From Macrocystis pyrifera (taxonomy: Eukaryota > Sar > Phaeophyceae > Laminariales > Laminariaceae): a stretch of DNA of 64,000 nt. Position numbers and translations under genes: made by a program. The stretch is from positions 10,867,427 through 10,931,426 of the forward strand of contig JASSKH010000010.1 of NCBI GenBank assembly GCA_031763025.1, written 5' to 3'. How positions within the stretch are numbered: position 1 is the first letter of the stretch; each line of letters opens with the position of its first letter. The notes below the pieces were generated by a model, which saw only the letters and a list, made by a program, of their open reading frames with translations, had not been told where the DNA came from and did not search any database. Shown here one piece after another: positions 1-12,900 of the stretch.

Positions 1-2340
1 GGGAAAAATATGTACCTACCTGGTATGTTTTTTTGAGGCCGGCCGAGTGGGGAAGGGGAGGGGGAGAGGGGGGGGGGGGGGGGTGTGGCGTGGGTCCGTT
101 TTTTTTTTTTTGCCTACCCTTGAGTGACTGGACAGATTTTACTCTTTGCGGCCTTTAATAATTATATTACTCTTTGCGGCCTCGGGTTGGCATCGCATCG
201 CCACGTCGGCTATCATGATATACAAAAAATATGTATACGTATATACTGGTATATATATGGGTGACGCGCCACATCTCAACTCTCAACATCTGCCATCATA
301 CTGTGCCGGCAACACAGGAACGGTCACACAAAAGTGTTTAAGAACAGCAACAAACACAACGTCTTGACGCAGCATCGAGAAATTGGTACGCGATCCTTTC
401 GACGCGATTCGGGGTCGGTCATCAGTAATTGCTTTTAAAAAAAATTGGGGGTCAAGAAAAAGGGTCAATTTTCTTGGGTGGTGGTAGGATTTAGTGCTCC
501 AGACGGAAAACCTGAGAGTACACCAGTATACGCATCATCATCATCATCAGCGATTAACGCTTTTGGGACCCCGAAGCGAAAAAGTGACGGTAACAAATGG
601 CGACTACTACAAACAGCATCGGTCACTGGCTGGCGTGATGCCGTCGCTCGCGGTGTGTTTATTACACTGCTGCTGCAAGAAGTCGTCCGACGCGGGCGCG
701 CGCTGCTCATTCGAAGTATATATATAGACAGCAAGCAGTAGCGTCACACACGGGGGGCAGTCGTCGATTCCCACTTACTTCCTCTTTTAGAACCGTAGTC
801 CCAAAAGAGTAATTCTACAGTAAAGCAGTTCGTCCCCAAAACGTGATTGCGATCCTACTGTTGTAAAAGGCTTTTCATGGTCTACTGTACCTACTACTGC
901 ACTACAGCAGCAGTAGATCTTTCACGGCCGAATCTGATTAGATGTAGTCCGGATCTGTACCGATGTAGCTCATGTGTCGCCGGGTGGGAGCCGTGTAATG
1001 TGCATCAATCATCTATCTGGAGCACACCTTATCTGGATCGGATACGGATATAGATCCTGCACATCTAATAATAGCATCTAAAACTACCTTAAAGCAAAAA
1101 TCTATTAATAGTGAGGCTCTACTATTAACACTATCTATACTTGTTACTCTATAGTATGTAGATGATCTACTGTTGTACTACAGTGATTGATGCTCCCTAC
1201 TGTTAAACGTAGGTGTAGACTGCTGTACATAGATGCAGATCTCTCCGATGTATGTGGACAGAGTTTTGACCACCAAACGTTCCGATTTTTTATTTACATC
1301 TTCTCCATGGATGATTCTTCTCGGGTCTTACAAAAGGGTCGAGAAATTGGGAGCTTCAAGGAAGACGTTTTGGCTCGGGGTTTATTAATAGTAAGGTACG
1401 AAACGTTCGAAAATTCTTGACGATTTTATGTGCTGACATTTAGTGGTTGTGTGGGGCATACGTACCTACTTCACACAGCCTGGCCGAAAATTTGAGTGTC
1501 CCAATTGCGTCTCGCGTACAGTACGTAATAGTTACTGTAGTACAGAGTGATGTAAAACAAGCGCATGTTCTCGTATGCGCGAAAACGATTATTTTAGTCT
1601 GCGAGTAAAAAAAAACAGCAGCTGCTGCAGGGTTAACAAGTAAAACGTCTTGTATTTAACACCATCGTTGTCACGTAGCAGCCAGAGCAGAGTCAATGTT
1701 TCCGCCAGCACAAAGGAATATGGCAAGTCGATGAAAAACGGCATTTCGTGCATATCTTTTTGCTCGTAATCGCCAAAAGTCGGCTAGTTTACTGTAGAAA
1801 CAAACAACACGATACACATACATAATATACCGGCACGACAACCCTATGACCTCCATCATCCATCATCCACCCTCCAGAACAAAATGTGTGGCACCTGAGT
1901 ACGCGCGGCACACAACAACGAACACCTGCCGCGCCTGGTCTACTTCTTCTGCTTCCTGCTCGAGAGAAAGCAAGGTGCAGACGAAGAGAAAGAAGCAGAC
2001 AGCAAAAACATATATATTCTCACCCTGCAACCTCCACAACAACTATCTGACTGCCAACAGCAATCGCCGGGTATACTTCAGTATACTACTGTATATATGC
2101 TGTGTAGTATGACGGACACCGCATGGCCCCCTCTCTTCCTCTCACAACACGAACACATGCGAGGGCAAGCAGAGAGCGCGGTAAAAAAAAAAAAAACGTA
2201 ACAACCTAAAAACAAAGAGAAAAAATTATTAAAAAAGCACACCGAAAGGTACGAAAACCGACAAGCAAAAAAAGGCACCCGAGACCGCGATCAAGCCGTT
2301 CATTCCCAATCAAGCCATCCACAAAAAAAACACAAGGAAC
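1..2340. other. No gene supported; AT/GC-mixed intergenic DNA
   Basis: I see no reading frame here with splice context or a recognisable domain. The stretch contains a G-run at 68-83, a T-run near 101-111, a (TCA)n tract near 535-550 and scattered TA-core-TA words such as TACCTGGTA at 17-25 and TATTAATA near 1,101 and 1,384. Short open frames overlap on both strands and look like chance. Confidence 0.5.
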
Positions 2341-2359
2341 TACATGACATCGACCACTG

Positions 2360-2427
2360 CCACCACCACCACCACCACCACCACCACCACCACCATAAAC
2401 AGCGACACTGCTGTTAGTTTATGCCAC

Positions 2428-2462
<35 letters not shown>
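2360..2462. repeat. Two triplet microsatellites, (CCA)n and (GCA)n
   Basis: A (CCA)n run occupies about 2,360-2,395 and a (GCA)n run about 2,428-2,462. Read in frame they give Thr or Ser/Ala homopolymers, but no flanking coding signal supports translation. Confidence 0.9.
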
Positions 2463-2464
<2 letters not shown>

Positions 2465-2848
2465 ACTACATGCATGTGTCCTCGGTTGCCTCTCTCAATT
2501 CAACTTCCACCACTTCCTCCAGCAGGTAAGCACCATTTCAGACTCGGACACATTTTTGCATACTATACCCAGGTCGGTGCTACCACGAACACTGATATTA
2601 TTCACGTCTACTGTACCAGCCAGGTAGCAAAATGTCAGAGAGCAGGTAAACGCTCTGCTCGGCGAGGAGTCAACCCAAACAGCGGCAACGGCAATAAACA
2701 GACCAATGATGATGTTGTCATGTCACAGCTAAAGGAAAAGTGATGTTGTCATGTGACAGCCAAACGAAACGAAACCAAGGGCAGGTAAAACCCGCTTGCT
2801 CGCAGCAGTTCTTGATACCGCCAATGCCTCCGCCTCTGCCCCAAGTCA

Positions 2849-3080
2849 TCAAGTTTTTTTCACAGCTAATGATAAGGACATCAATCCCAGGGTAACCTAA
2901 CCTACTTTTTTAACAGCAATTATTGCAACCGCTGCTGTTGCCCCATCGCATCAAGTTTTTTTCACAGCTAATGATAAGGAAATCTATCCTGCATACTCCC
3001 AGCAATTCTTGATACGGCTACGTATTTTGGCCGCAAGTCATCAAGTTGGCCGCAAGTCGTCAAGTTTTTTTCGTAGCTAC
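2849..3080. repeat. Degenerate tandem repeat, about 105-bp period
   Basis: The block TCAAGTTTTTTTCACAGCTA followed by a TGATAAGGA-like stretch recurs at about 2,849, 2,951 and 3,060, each preceded by a variant of CAGCAATTCTTGATAC. Three diverged copies are visible. No coding function is apparent. Confidence 0.65.
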
Positions 3081-3351
3081 TGATAGAGAAACATAACAAC
3101 GAGCGGCCAGCTTGCTCCCAGCGTGTCTCGATTTTGCTGCCGCTGATGCTGCAACTCCATCTGATTGATTTCATTCGTGGCCCCTTGGCACTCCTCCCCC
3201 CGCGCATCCCTCAATATTTCTTCATGTTAGATATAGAGCGGCAGCGATCAACCGCCCAATACATACCCATCCAGATGGGAAAAAAAAAAAAACGCTATTC
3301 ACTCGATACTACGAACCTTGTCTACATCTCTCACTCTCACATACATGCAAT

Positions 3352-3760
3352 ACCTCCCGCATACAGCGAAAATCAACCTGCTGAAGCCTTGCGACAGGTT
3401 ACGATGGGCTGTAACAGACCTTCCGTACACAGCTGAAACCTACCGATACACAGTGCAGTAGGTTTTATGGTACGGCTGATACCTTGCAGTAGGCTACGGT
3501 GGACGGTAACAGACCTCCCGGATACAGCTAAAACCTACTGATACACAGCGCAGTAGGTTACGTTACGGTGAACGGTAACACCTCCCGTATACAGCGAAAA
3601 CCTACTGAAACCTCACGGTAGGGTGCGATGAACGGTAGCACCCCTCCGGATACAGCGAAACCCTACAGAAACCTTGCGATAGGGTACAAGAAACAATAAT
3701 GCCTCCCGTCTAAAGCAAAAACCTACTGAAACCTTGAGGTAGGTTACGATGAACGATCGG
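3352..3760. repeat. Degenerate tandem repeat, about 60-bp period
   Basis: Units start with CCTCCCGNATACAGCGAAAA and continue with ACCTACTGAAACCTTGCGGT and a GTTACGATGAACGGTAACA-like tail. Starts are near 3,353, 3,417, 3,509, 3,579, 3,642 and 3,701, so spacing varies between about 59 and 92 bp. The array directly precedes the 25-bp minisatellite. Confidence 0.7.
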
Positions 3761-3835
3761 GAACATACATTCACCATCGAGGGAACAAAACAATCAGTTG
3801 CCAACTGTTTTTTTTTTTTTCCGCCCATGATCCGT

Positions 3836-4271
3836 CCAACGGATCCAATCTGTCCTACTGTCAACGGATCCAACCCGTCCTACTGTCAACGGATCGAACC
3901 ATATACTGTCAACGGATCACGGATCCAACCCGTCCTACTGTCAATGGATCCAAACATATACTGTCAACGGATCCAACCCGTCCTACTGTCAACGGATCCA
4001 ATCCGTCCTACTGTCAACGGATCCAACCCGTCCTACTGTCAACGGATCCAAACATATACTGTCAACGGATCCAATCCGTCCTACTGTCAACGGATCCAAT
4101 CCGTCCTACTGTCAACGGATCCAATCCGTCCTACTGTCAACGGATCCAACCCGTCCTACTGTCGTCGGGCCAAATCCGTGCTGCTGTCAACGGATCCACT
4201 TTGTCCTTCTGTCAACGGATCCAAACGAATTCAACCTGTACTGCTGTCAACGGATCCAATCCGTCCTACCG
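3836..4271. repeat. 25-bp minisatellite with a 23-bp variant, 17 units
   Basis: The unit is AACGGATCCAATCCGTCCTA plus CTGTC and each full unit carries a GGATCC site. I count 17 units. Units 3, 5 and 9 are a shorter variant containing AAACATATACTGTC. Units 14 to 16 are the most diverged and lie at the downstream edge. Because 25 is not a multiple of 3, the array translates into a 25-residue repeat in any open frame; that is a by-product of the period, not evidence for a protein. Confidence 0.95.
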
Positions 4272-4990
4272 TAAGTCAACACGTGCGTACCCAGGTGTGG
4301 TCGGGCGGTGCCCGAAACAGCAACCAATCGACCACCTCTAAAAATCAAGTTCAGCACAACATACACACCCTTTTTGAAGTACAGCAACCACCCTACCCCA
4401 GTCTTGGCTAATGGCGCAAAACTACCAAAAATAATTGAAAAAAATCGCACTACGAAAATTAAAAAAAGTGTGGGAAGTCTCGGCAGCGTCAAACCTCATG
4501 CCCCGTGGAAACACTCAGCCACAATACAACAACCACACGCCCGGAAAGCTCGCCAAAAGCACCCTAACGCTACCACCTTGCCCCCCCTCGCGCCAAACCA
4601 GCGCGTGCCACAAAGCCACCCTACCACCCTCCTCCCCCCCTTCTGCAGTGACCATTCCATCCAAAACGAATCACAAGTGTGCCCGAATCTGCCTATCCAT
4701 AGATATCGTGAGAAGCCACAGAAACTGACCACCGACCATCTAAACTAAAATACCTTCTTCACAAAATTGTAGAATCTGCGCGAAAGTCAATCATTCCCCA
4801 TTCCCCAGGTTATTTTCAGCCGACCAAACTGACGGCGGGAATACCATCCCGTTTCTTTCTTGCGCGACTCTCGCGTAAACCTAACAATAAAAGCTACCCC
4901 GGGACAGCGACACCCTACTACTGGAATCACGACCTCTCATGCCCCCCCCCTCCCCCGAGTCGCACCTCCCCTCCCCGTCACCCTCGCGAA
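4272..4990. other. Downstream flank of the host gene; no gene seen
   Basis: C-rich low-complexity sequence with no motif I can assign. It lies immediately 3' of the stop codon of the minus-strand gene, so part of it is presumably 3' UTR and terminator region, but I see no distinct polyadenylation signal that decides the end. Confidence 0.4.
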
Positions 4991-5332
4991 TCACACCCTC
5001 CCCTGGCCCCCCCGTTCCTCAGCGGAAACCCCCCTTCCACCAATGAAAGACAGCGCAATCTTCCTGGCCCATTGTCCCCACCCCAGATCAGCTCGGGCGG
5101 TGTTTTGCTCATCCTTGGCGCTACTCTCATCCTTGCCCTTGCTGGCTACACCATCGTCTTCAGGCTCGAAAAAGCCAGGGCCTGAACCTTTCACGCTCTC
5201 GTAGTTGGTGCCGGAGCGAGGTCGACAAAAGTTGAGCACGTCTCTGGGAGTTTTGCAGTCGAGCTCTACGTTCGTGCCCATGAAGTTTGTCCGGTCGTGG
5301 ATAGCGTCAAAGTCTTCGTACGGGTTGGAGCC
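4991..5332 (-). CDS. Exon 19, terminal exon with stop
   Basis: The acceptor CTCCACTCAG precedes codons beginning GSNPYEDFDAIHDRTNF and joins in phase 0 to exon 18. The frame runs 113 residues to a stop at 4,991-4,993. The first half (CKTPRDVLNFCRPRSGTNYE) has the mixed composition of a folded segment; the rest is charged and Gly-rich. A shorter, further-spliced form is possible because the last 30 residues are low complexity. Confidence 0.75.
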   Translation of the reverse strand, partial: GSNPYEDFDAIHDRTNFMGTNVELDCKTPRDVLNFCRPRSGTNYESVKGSGPGFFEPEDDGVASKGKDESSAKDEQNTARADLGWGQWARKIALSFIGGRGVSAEERGGQGRV

Positions 5333-8300
5333 CTGAGTGGAGAGAGAAGGAACGAACGAAGGCAGGGAGGAAGGGACGCACAGACGGACGGAGGGGGGAG
5401 GGGGGGGGGGGGTAGGGAGGGGGCGGGCGGGGGGGGGAAGGGGAGGAGGAGGGAGGGAGGGTTAGGGTGGGGGGAAGGCATCCAAGTATTAATATGAGAA
5501 ACATACGTTTTGAGAGGCGTTTGGGAAGGGGGCGGGGGGCTGCTCGAGATGGTACTGGTACGAGTTACCAGCGTCACAGCTTGTGGGCGAAGGGGGGGGG
5601 GGGAGGGGGGTGATCGATATGTATCGATACGATTTTCAAACGTCACAGCTTGTGGACCCAAACCACGATTTTGCGGCACCGCCTTTCCCTTTGCTCATCG
5701 CTGGGAACTCCTACTAACGGGTAATTCTTTGTAATAAGGCATGTCATCGACCGTGTGCGCTGACGGAAGGCAAAGGTAGAGATCAAAATATCCGGAGACT
5801 CTCGGTTGCACGGCTTAGATGCCCGGCTTCACTCATCTAGGATCAAAAGCGAGGCATCCCCTGTCCCCTGCATTGCAAGCGGTCGTGTATATACCAAACA
5901 CCTCGCTTCGCGCGGACTAACAATGCTAGTTCCGACCACTTACATCCTCAAGCACGAGCTCAAGCTTGACCTCCTCTTCCTCCCTCTCGTCCTCTTTTCC
6001 ATTGTCCTTCTCCGCCTCCTTCTCGCCCTCCGAGCCGCCGACCTCAACAGAAGGCAAATCGACAACGAAACCACCCGAAGCTGTAGAGGTGGTCACACCC
6101 CTCGCTACGTCCGACAGACCCTGCGATAGATCCGTAGAGTCCGACGGGGACGGGGCCGGGGTGTCCATAGCCTCGCTGGTTTTGCACCTAGCCATGGAAG
6201 GCGTGCTGGGTATCGGGAATGAAGTGGGAGGAGCTCCCGACGGGACCCCTGCCCCCCCCTCCGAAGGCACCACTACCGCCGCAGCCGCTGCCAACGTCGA
6301 CATCGCTTCTAGTTCGAGGCTGTTGCTCTCGCCCAGCCCCCTGTGCCTCGACAAGGAGCAATCGCTGTCCGCTGCATCGTCCGTCGCGGCGCCATCGGTC
6401 TCGCCGGGATGACCTAAGGGGAAGGAGTCCCTGGAGATGCCTCTATAGATGGAAGATAGGGAGGCGGTATCCTCGGTCCTGTCGGTCATGCGGCGCTGTT
6501 TCTGGAGCATCGACTTGTCACCCCCGTTCGTTCGGGAGAGTGCACGGTAAGCCCTTGTACAGCGAGACCTCATGTTCACCCTCCCCTTCCCCCTCCTCTT
6601 CCTCTGCCTCCTCCTCCTCGTACCCTTCTTCATCACACTCCTCCCTCTCCTCCTCCTCCTCCTCCTCCTCCTTCAGATGGCGCTCGCTACCACCAGCCGT
6701 AGCCCCGGCAGCTTTCTCCGTAGCCCCGGAGGCTTCCCCCTTACCACCCCCCCACCCCGTTCAAACCTTCAAAACCGCGGGGTGTTTCTTGGTCGGGGTG
6801 GGCGATGCCATCATCACAATCCCCAGAGTCGGCCTCCTTATCAAATACAGCGCCGGTTTCGACGATAAAGTAGGCATCATTGTTGGGGTACTGGCTAACG
6901 CCGTCCTTCGCCAGTTCCGATACTTCGAGGGCATCACACGATGACGAGCTGACGCTACTGCAGATGTGGTAGCGGGGAGGAGAGAAGTAACAGAAAGGGG
7001 CTCGGTTATAGACAGCGTTTGACGACAGAGGGGCTGCGATAATATTGAGAAAAAAGCGATCGGTTTTAGGTTTCAGAAGACGTCTACGACAGAGGGGCTG
7101 CGATAACCCCTCAAAAAGCGTTCGGTTCCACGTTTCAGACGGGGTTTACAACAAAGGGACTGCCGCATCACCCTAAAAAAAAGCGATCGGTTTTAGGTTT
7201 CAGAAGACGTCTACGACAGAGGGGCTGCGATAATAACGCCCCCAGCTTGCATCACGCATTGGAGTTCCAAGGCGCAGCGGAGGGACAACACCAAATATGC
7301 GCCGTCTGAAAACTGGTACCACGACACGATGCGCTTGCCGGTCGTACCTAGCGTATCAACCTCGTAGAAACGGACCGCGTCGAAATTGAACATGACAAGC
7401 ACAGCGCTGCCTGCACCAGTAACGCCATTCATCGACAATGCCTTGTAACTGCCCAACCTCAAGTTTACACACACATCAAACATATCACGATTGAGATAGC
7501 ATATCTATGAAACCCTATGGTTGCCATCATGATACGCTATGGACGAGCCATACCTGATACAAAAATAGCGCCCACCCCGCAACCATGTGAGCAAGAGCTG
7601 TGCCATACAGCTCACACAGATCCCAACCGACAAACATGATCTAGATGGTACAGATAATGTAATATATATCACGGATTTATCTGACCCGAAAGATCTAGAT
7701 CATCAAATCTTTACATGAGGATATGATCCATCTGATCTGGTCTGATCTGATCTGTCCGATGTGTATACTTATACGAAATATAAACAGTAGGAGCAGCCCC
7801 CGTACCTGGAGGGCGAGAGGAAGGCCAACGCTGCCTGTGTCGGTGCCGGCTCCGCGACGAAGCTCTCCGCCTCGACGCTAAGGCGTCTCGTGCCCTCGCC
7901 ACCTTTGACATCACGGGCCGATCCATCATCGTCATCCTCAGCATCATCATTTCCGACATCGTTGCTAACCGGTTCATCATCCTTAACCTCGCGTGCGGCT
8001 TCATCTCCGAGCACGGCGGGAGCGGCGGTCGGTGGCGGCCCCTCTTTCAACGGCTGTGGCGCAGGTGCCGTGAGAGCCGTTGGATCGGGTTCAAGCGAAA
8101 TTCCCGGCTGGTGTTCGCGACCGTTGACATCAACGTCAATGTCAATGGTAGGGCAGACGTCAACAGCAGTGCAGTCGTCCACGAGGAAGGAAACGTCGTC
8201 GAAACTGCCTCGACAAAAACCACACACACGAAAAAAAAGTCAGGAAGGAAAAAAAAAAACACGAAACAGACACACAAAAAAGAGGCGGGTCAGAAGGCGA

Positions 8301-9901
8301 TATGTCTCTGGAAAAAGGGGAAAAAAAACGTGTGCACGTTGAAACTAAGAAGGGACATTGTTACTAAGAACTAAGAATAAGGTTGCTGCTATCAGAAGGC
8401 GTTTTCTCTGCGGGAACCGGGGTGAACATATGAAGAGGCGGGTCAGAAGACGACATTTTTGCGGGAACATGGAAAAAAGCGAGCGCGCTAAAACTACGAA
8501 GGGGGAAGAAAAGAGGGTGAACAGAAGTTTTTTTCCCTGCGGGAACCATGGTCAACAGGAGCGCGGTCTGCGCCAGAAAATGCTAAATTTCCATTTTCTC
8601 CGTATAAACCGTGCTACCTCTGGTGCTGCAGAGCGGTGGCGAGGCGCAGAGGAATGCTACTGACACACCGAACCACCAAGGCAGACAGCAGAGCACGCAC
8701 CTGCACCTTCTTCGTCGGTTGCCCAGACCCCCCTTTCTCCCCCCCCCTCTTTTTCTCTACAAACAACAACCAAGGGGGTTCGTACATACTATTATTAGTA
8801 CACGACAATTAGGGTAATCCTATGCGCTACCATATGACATCTTACCTACCGTGTTGCGAGTCATCTGACAACTTACCGAGTAGGACTCATGGGGCTGTCC
8901 ACGATGATGCTGTTCACCCCCCACTCCAACCTGGGCACGGGAGGCTCTTCCTCCTTCAAGTCGTCGCCGACAGCAATCTTCAGGTCCTTGAACGAATCTA
9001 AGACAAAATTCACAGCCACCCACCCACCCAGCACACATGACCGATCGACGCCGAAAAAAAAGGCGGAGACAGAGGTCACAGAAAACAGGAGGTACATCGC
9101 GAGGGCACCCCTTTCACGACTGCAATCGGTAGTCAACAAATCGGACAGATCGAACAGATATCATGATCTTCTGTTTGCTTAAAAAAAATCTAGATCCTAA
9201 GTCCTATGCCAATGAAAACGCGAAGTCAAAAAGTTTTCGTTCAAAAATATTGCTTTCAAAGAACAGCCGAAAATATCCTCGTACCGCCGCTGTGGGAAAA
9301 AAGGGGAAAAAAAGTTTGATTTTGTTTTTTTCTAACGGCTGCAGGCGGCGCAATTTGTTTTTCCTCGTTGCAAATTGTCAACACGCTGATGAAAATCAGC
9401 TCGTGCGACGATAGACGCTTGATCTCGACATAGACTCATCCCACGGCCAGTCCGCTTGGTGACAGGCAAGGCCAACGAGTATAGATGACGGGCTCGAAGA
9501 TATCAGGTGGATCCATGGTATCCTCCCGAACCTGAAAAACAGCCTATTTTTTGCCATTCGAGACGGATCGAGAAATTTTGTCATCTGTTTCGTGCACACC
9601 AGCGGCTAGTTGTTTTCTATCGTACGCCTGGCCAGCGCCCGCCACACGTCACCGGCCATTGTGTGGACACGGTGACCCTAGGGTGGGTCGGAGCCCCTAA
9701 CGAGCGCACTCCGTTCAGAATTTCATGACGTAGTCATTGGTTTTGTCGATCGATGTCTGTCGAGGACTCGAAATCTCGCCGCTTCGAACCAAACATCCGC
9801 CTGAGTTTGTCTGAAGCCGACCTTGGCCCAACATCGGCCCCAGAATTGTTTTTTTCGGGCTTTTCCAAAAGTTTGGAACTTTTCCGTTTGAAGAAACGTG
9901 C

Positions 9902-9938
<37 letters not shown>

Positions 9939-12900
9939 TCATCACTTTTACTTTCCAGCCCACTCGTAGGAGGTTTTACCCTCGACGATCTTCTGGACAA
10001 GCATCATAGCAAGCTGCAGCTCAAAAAATTCTGACGGATATCTTCGGAACTCAAACTTTTTATGGGAAATTTGCGTTTCCATTGGCATAGGTCTAACTTG
10101 TCGTTATGAGATCTTGTGCACGATCTCTACAAACAGTACAAATCCAAAAAAGGAAAGTTGTGCCATTATTACGGGGGTCCATAGTTAATACGACCTATGG
10201 TATACATAAAAACCTATATATTTACCTATTTTTACTAACAAAATTTGGTCCCGTTAACTATGGACCCCCGTAGTAACAGATCACGCAGATCAAGCTCTAC
10301 TGTAAATCAGGAGGCGGGGATAAGTGGTCTGTCCAAGAGATAGACAGACTAGTCAAAAACGTGGGTGCAGTTCTGAAGAAATAATTTTTTTCTTCTCCTT
10401 TTGACCCTATTCGGGAGTTCAGACAGATCACACCGCACAATAATAAATATTAAGAACCGTGAAATGCACAAAAACCTACAGTATATATTCCACTAGTTTT
10501 ATACTATTAGGCATATATGGTCCTTATACGTGGAGTCCAGTTCAGCAATTATTTCACACTATAAGATATGGTCGAAACACATCGTGCAAGAGAATGAAGG
10601 GTGAATGTAAACCAATGGTTGACGGGTTCTGATTGGCTCATGGTTAGTTTTTTTTTTCGTCTCGTATAACAGATAAGTGGGAAACCCCCCACCGACACTC
10701 CTGTCTCAAAAAAATGATGACACCTATAATATTACAAAGTAATAGGATAATATTACGGGGGACCACAGCAAATAGGACCTACGGTACACACAAGAACCTA
10801 TACATTTCCCTAATGTTTGGTCCTGTTTACTATGGTCCGCCGTAATAGCAACATCTAGCCCATACTAGCTACCAGGTACCAGGTACTCTTTAACTATTCA
10901 TATGACGGGGAGCCATAGCAATCAGGACCCATCGAAACACAACAAACTCTATTCCAGTAAGTTTACGATAGTATATTTGATCGTGATTACGATGTTCACC
11001 GTAATAGCTACATGAGGCTGCTGCTGCGGTAGGGGATAGGGGACGTTTTCGAAGTTGCATCGTACGGAGGTGTACCGCACGCGCGAAGCATGGTGGTAGT
11101 ATTCGTTTCTACTGCTGCACGCTCTTCATAGACAATTGAGAGCAACGCACTTGTCGTTATTTGAGATTACTACACTATAATCAGGCTAATCGAGCCAAAA
11201 GGGATAGCAACCTGAAAAACTCATGCACTACGACTGCTGTAGCCACATTTCGGGAATAGGTACGTACGACTACAACACTACATGCAAAGAAAAATGGGAT
11301 TTAATGCAGGAGTAAAACCTTAACAAGTGCACTTTCCTTTTTGTGGACAAACTGGAGTGAGTTAGTTATTAATGGCGTAAAATACCTTTTGTTACAATGG
11401 TTGGAAATCGTGCGGGGTAAATCAATGTAAACTATCGGGAAAAAGAACTCTTATTTCTGTAAATATTTTCCACACATTATCTCCGAGTAGGAAGACTCAA
11501 AAAAAAAAAAAAAAAAACGCCCTGGCCAGGAATAAAAGGTGTGTTTGGTATCCATATCAGAGTCCAAACGGGGATTATATTAATGGCCAGACAGGTGCAG
11601 TTCTCACGGGGTTAAGGAAACACTCACCAATACAATCTTCAGTTTAGTATGTTTATAGCCTCTCATCCCTCAAAAGAGCCAGGAAAATCAAATGACGCTT
11701 ACCTCGCTTAAGACCCGACTGGAGCTCCCGAATTTTCTCCTCCTCCTCCTTCTCCTCCCCCTCCTTCCCCTCGTCGCCCTCTTGAATCGGCGATTGGACA
11801 CCAGCCACAACGGAGAAAGAGGCACTAGACTCTGGCATTGGCGAGCATGCCTCTTGCTCTTCCCACACTCTTCTCGTCTGCCGCTTCATCCCCTCCCTCT
11901 GCTTCCTTTCCTCTCTCCGCTCCGCCACCTTGCACCGCTCCAACCCCTTCCTCCGAGTGCGTCTCGGAGAGCTCCTCCGAGCAGAGCAGGAACTCGTCGT
12001 CCCTCATCAGGATGGCGACTCCGGTGGTCAAGTTCTCGAGCGTTTCCCGAACGGCCAAGTCGTGGGCTAGTTTCCTTTCGCCCTCTGAAGTGTCGTCATC
12101 CGGGGCGTACCCGCTGTCGCTCGTGTCCCCCAATGCTGCTGCCGTAACGCCAGACACCACCACAGGCTCGCTATCTTCGCCGACGCGTGAAACGCCACCA
12201 TCAACATCTCCATCATCATCCTCACCTCCTTCATCGTCACCGTCATCCCCGCCATCATCGTCACTATCATCATGACCGACGACCATGAGGCCATCTTCTC
12301 CGCCCACGGACGGCGCAAAAAACACCTCACCATCAGCAACTTCCAGAAGAGGAGGCATCTCCAGCTCCAACAGGGTTTCCACGCCCCCTACACCGCGTTC
12401 CTCATAAGGGGACGAAAACACCGCGCTCTCATTTCCCGAGGTTTCAGCTGCACCAACTACACGGTCTGCAGAAGGGGAAAAAAACAACTCACTGTCGCTT
12501 CCCCCCCCACCCCCTTCCGCCTCCTCTTTTTGGTCGCACTCCTTCAAAATGCTTTCCGCAACACCTCCCTCCTCTCCCCCGACCCCAACCCCTTCCCCCT
12601 CCTTCCCCTCCTTTTGGTCAAACCTCTCGACAATGCCGACCGCATCTCCCTCCTCTTGCTCTTGACCGATTTTTTTTACAATGGTGTCGGAACCATATCC
12701 GAACAGCAGTTGGATACTTTCGTCCGGGCGGGTAGCCTCGGCGACGATCGCCCCACCAGCTTCAGTCTCAATCTTCCCGTCTGCGTCGTCAACTGCACCG
12801 TCAACCGAAACATCCACAGGAGACGCCGACGACCCATCTTTTCCAGCAACGTCACCATCGCGCTTGGAGCCGGACGTCCATCCCCCCTCCTCCTCCTCCT

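Noticed and set aside
3836-4271. CRISPR-like array
   Set aside because: Units are contiguous with no unique spacers; it is a minisatellite in a eukaryotic context.
3749-4411. 220-codon plus-strand open frame with a periodic protein repeat
   Set aside because: It is the 25-bp minisatellite read through; the periodicity follows from the DNA repeat and there is no supporting flank.
9416-9530. Candidate exon with a strong acceptor (CTGTTTTTCAG)
   Set aside because: Exons 13 and 14 already join in phase without it, no good donor follows, and the phase options stop early.
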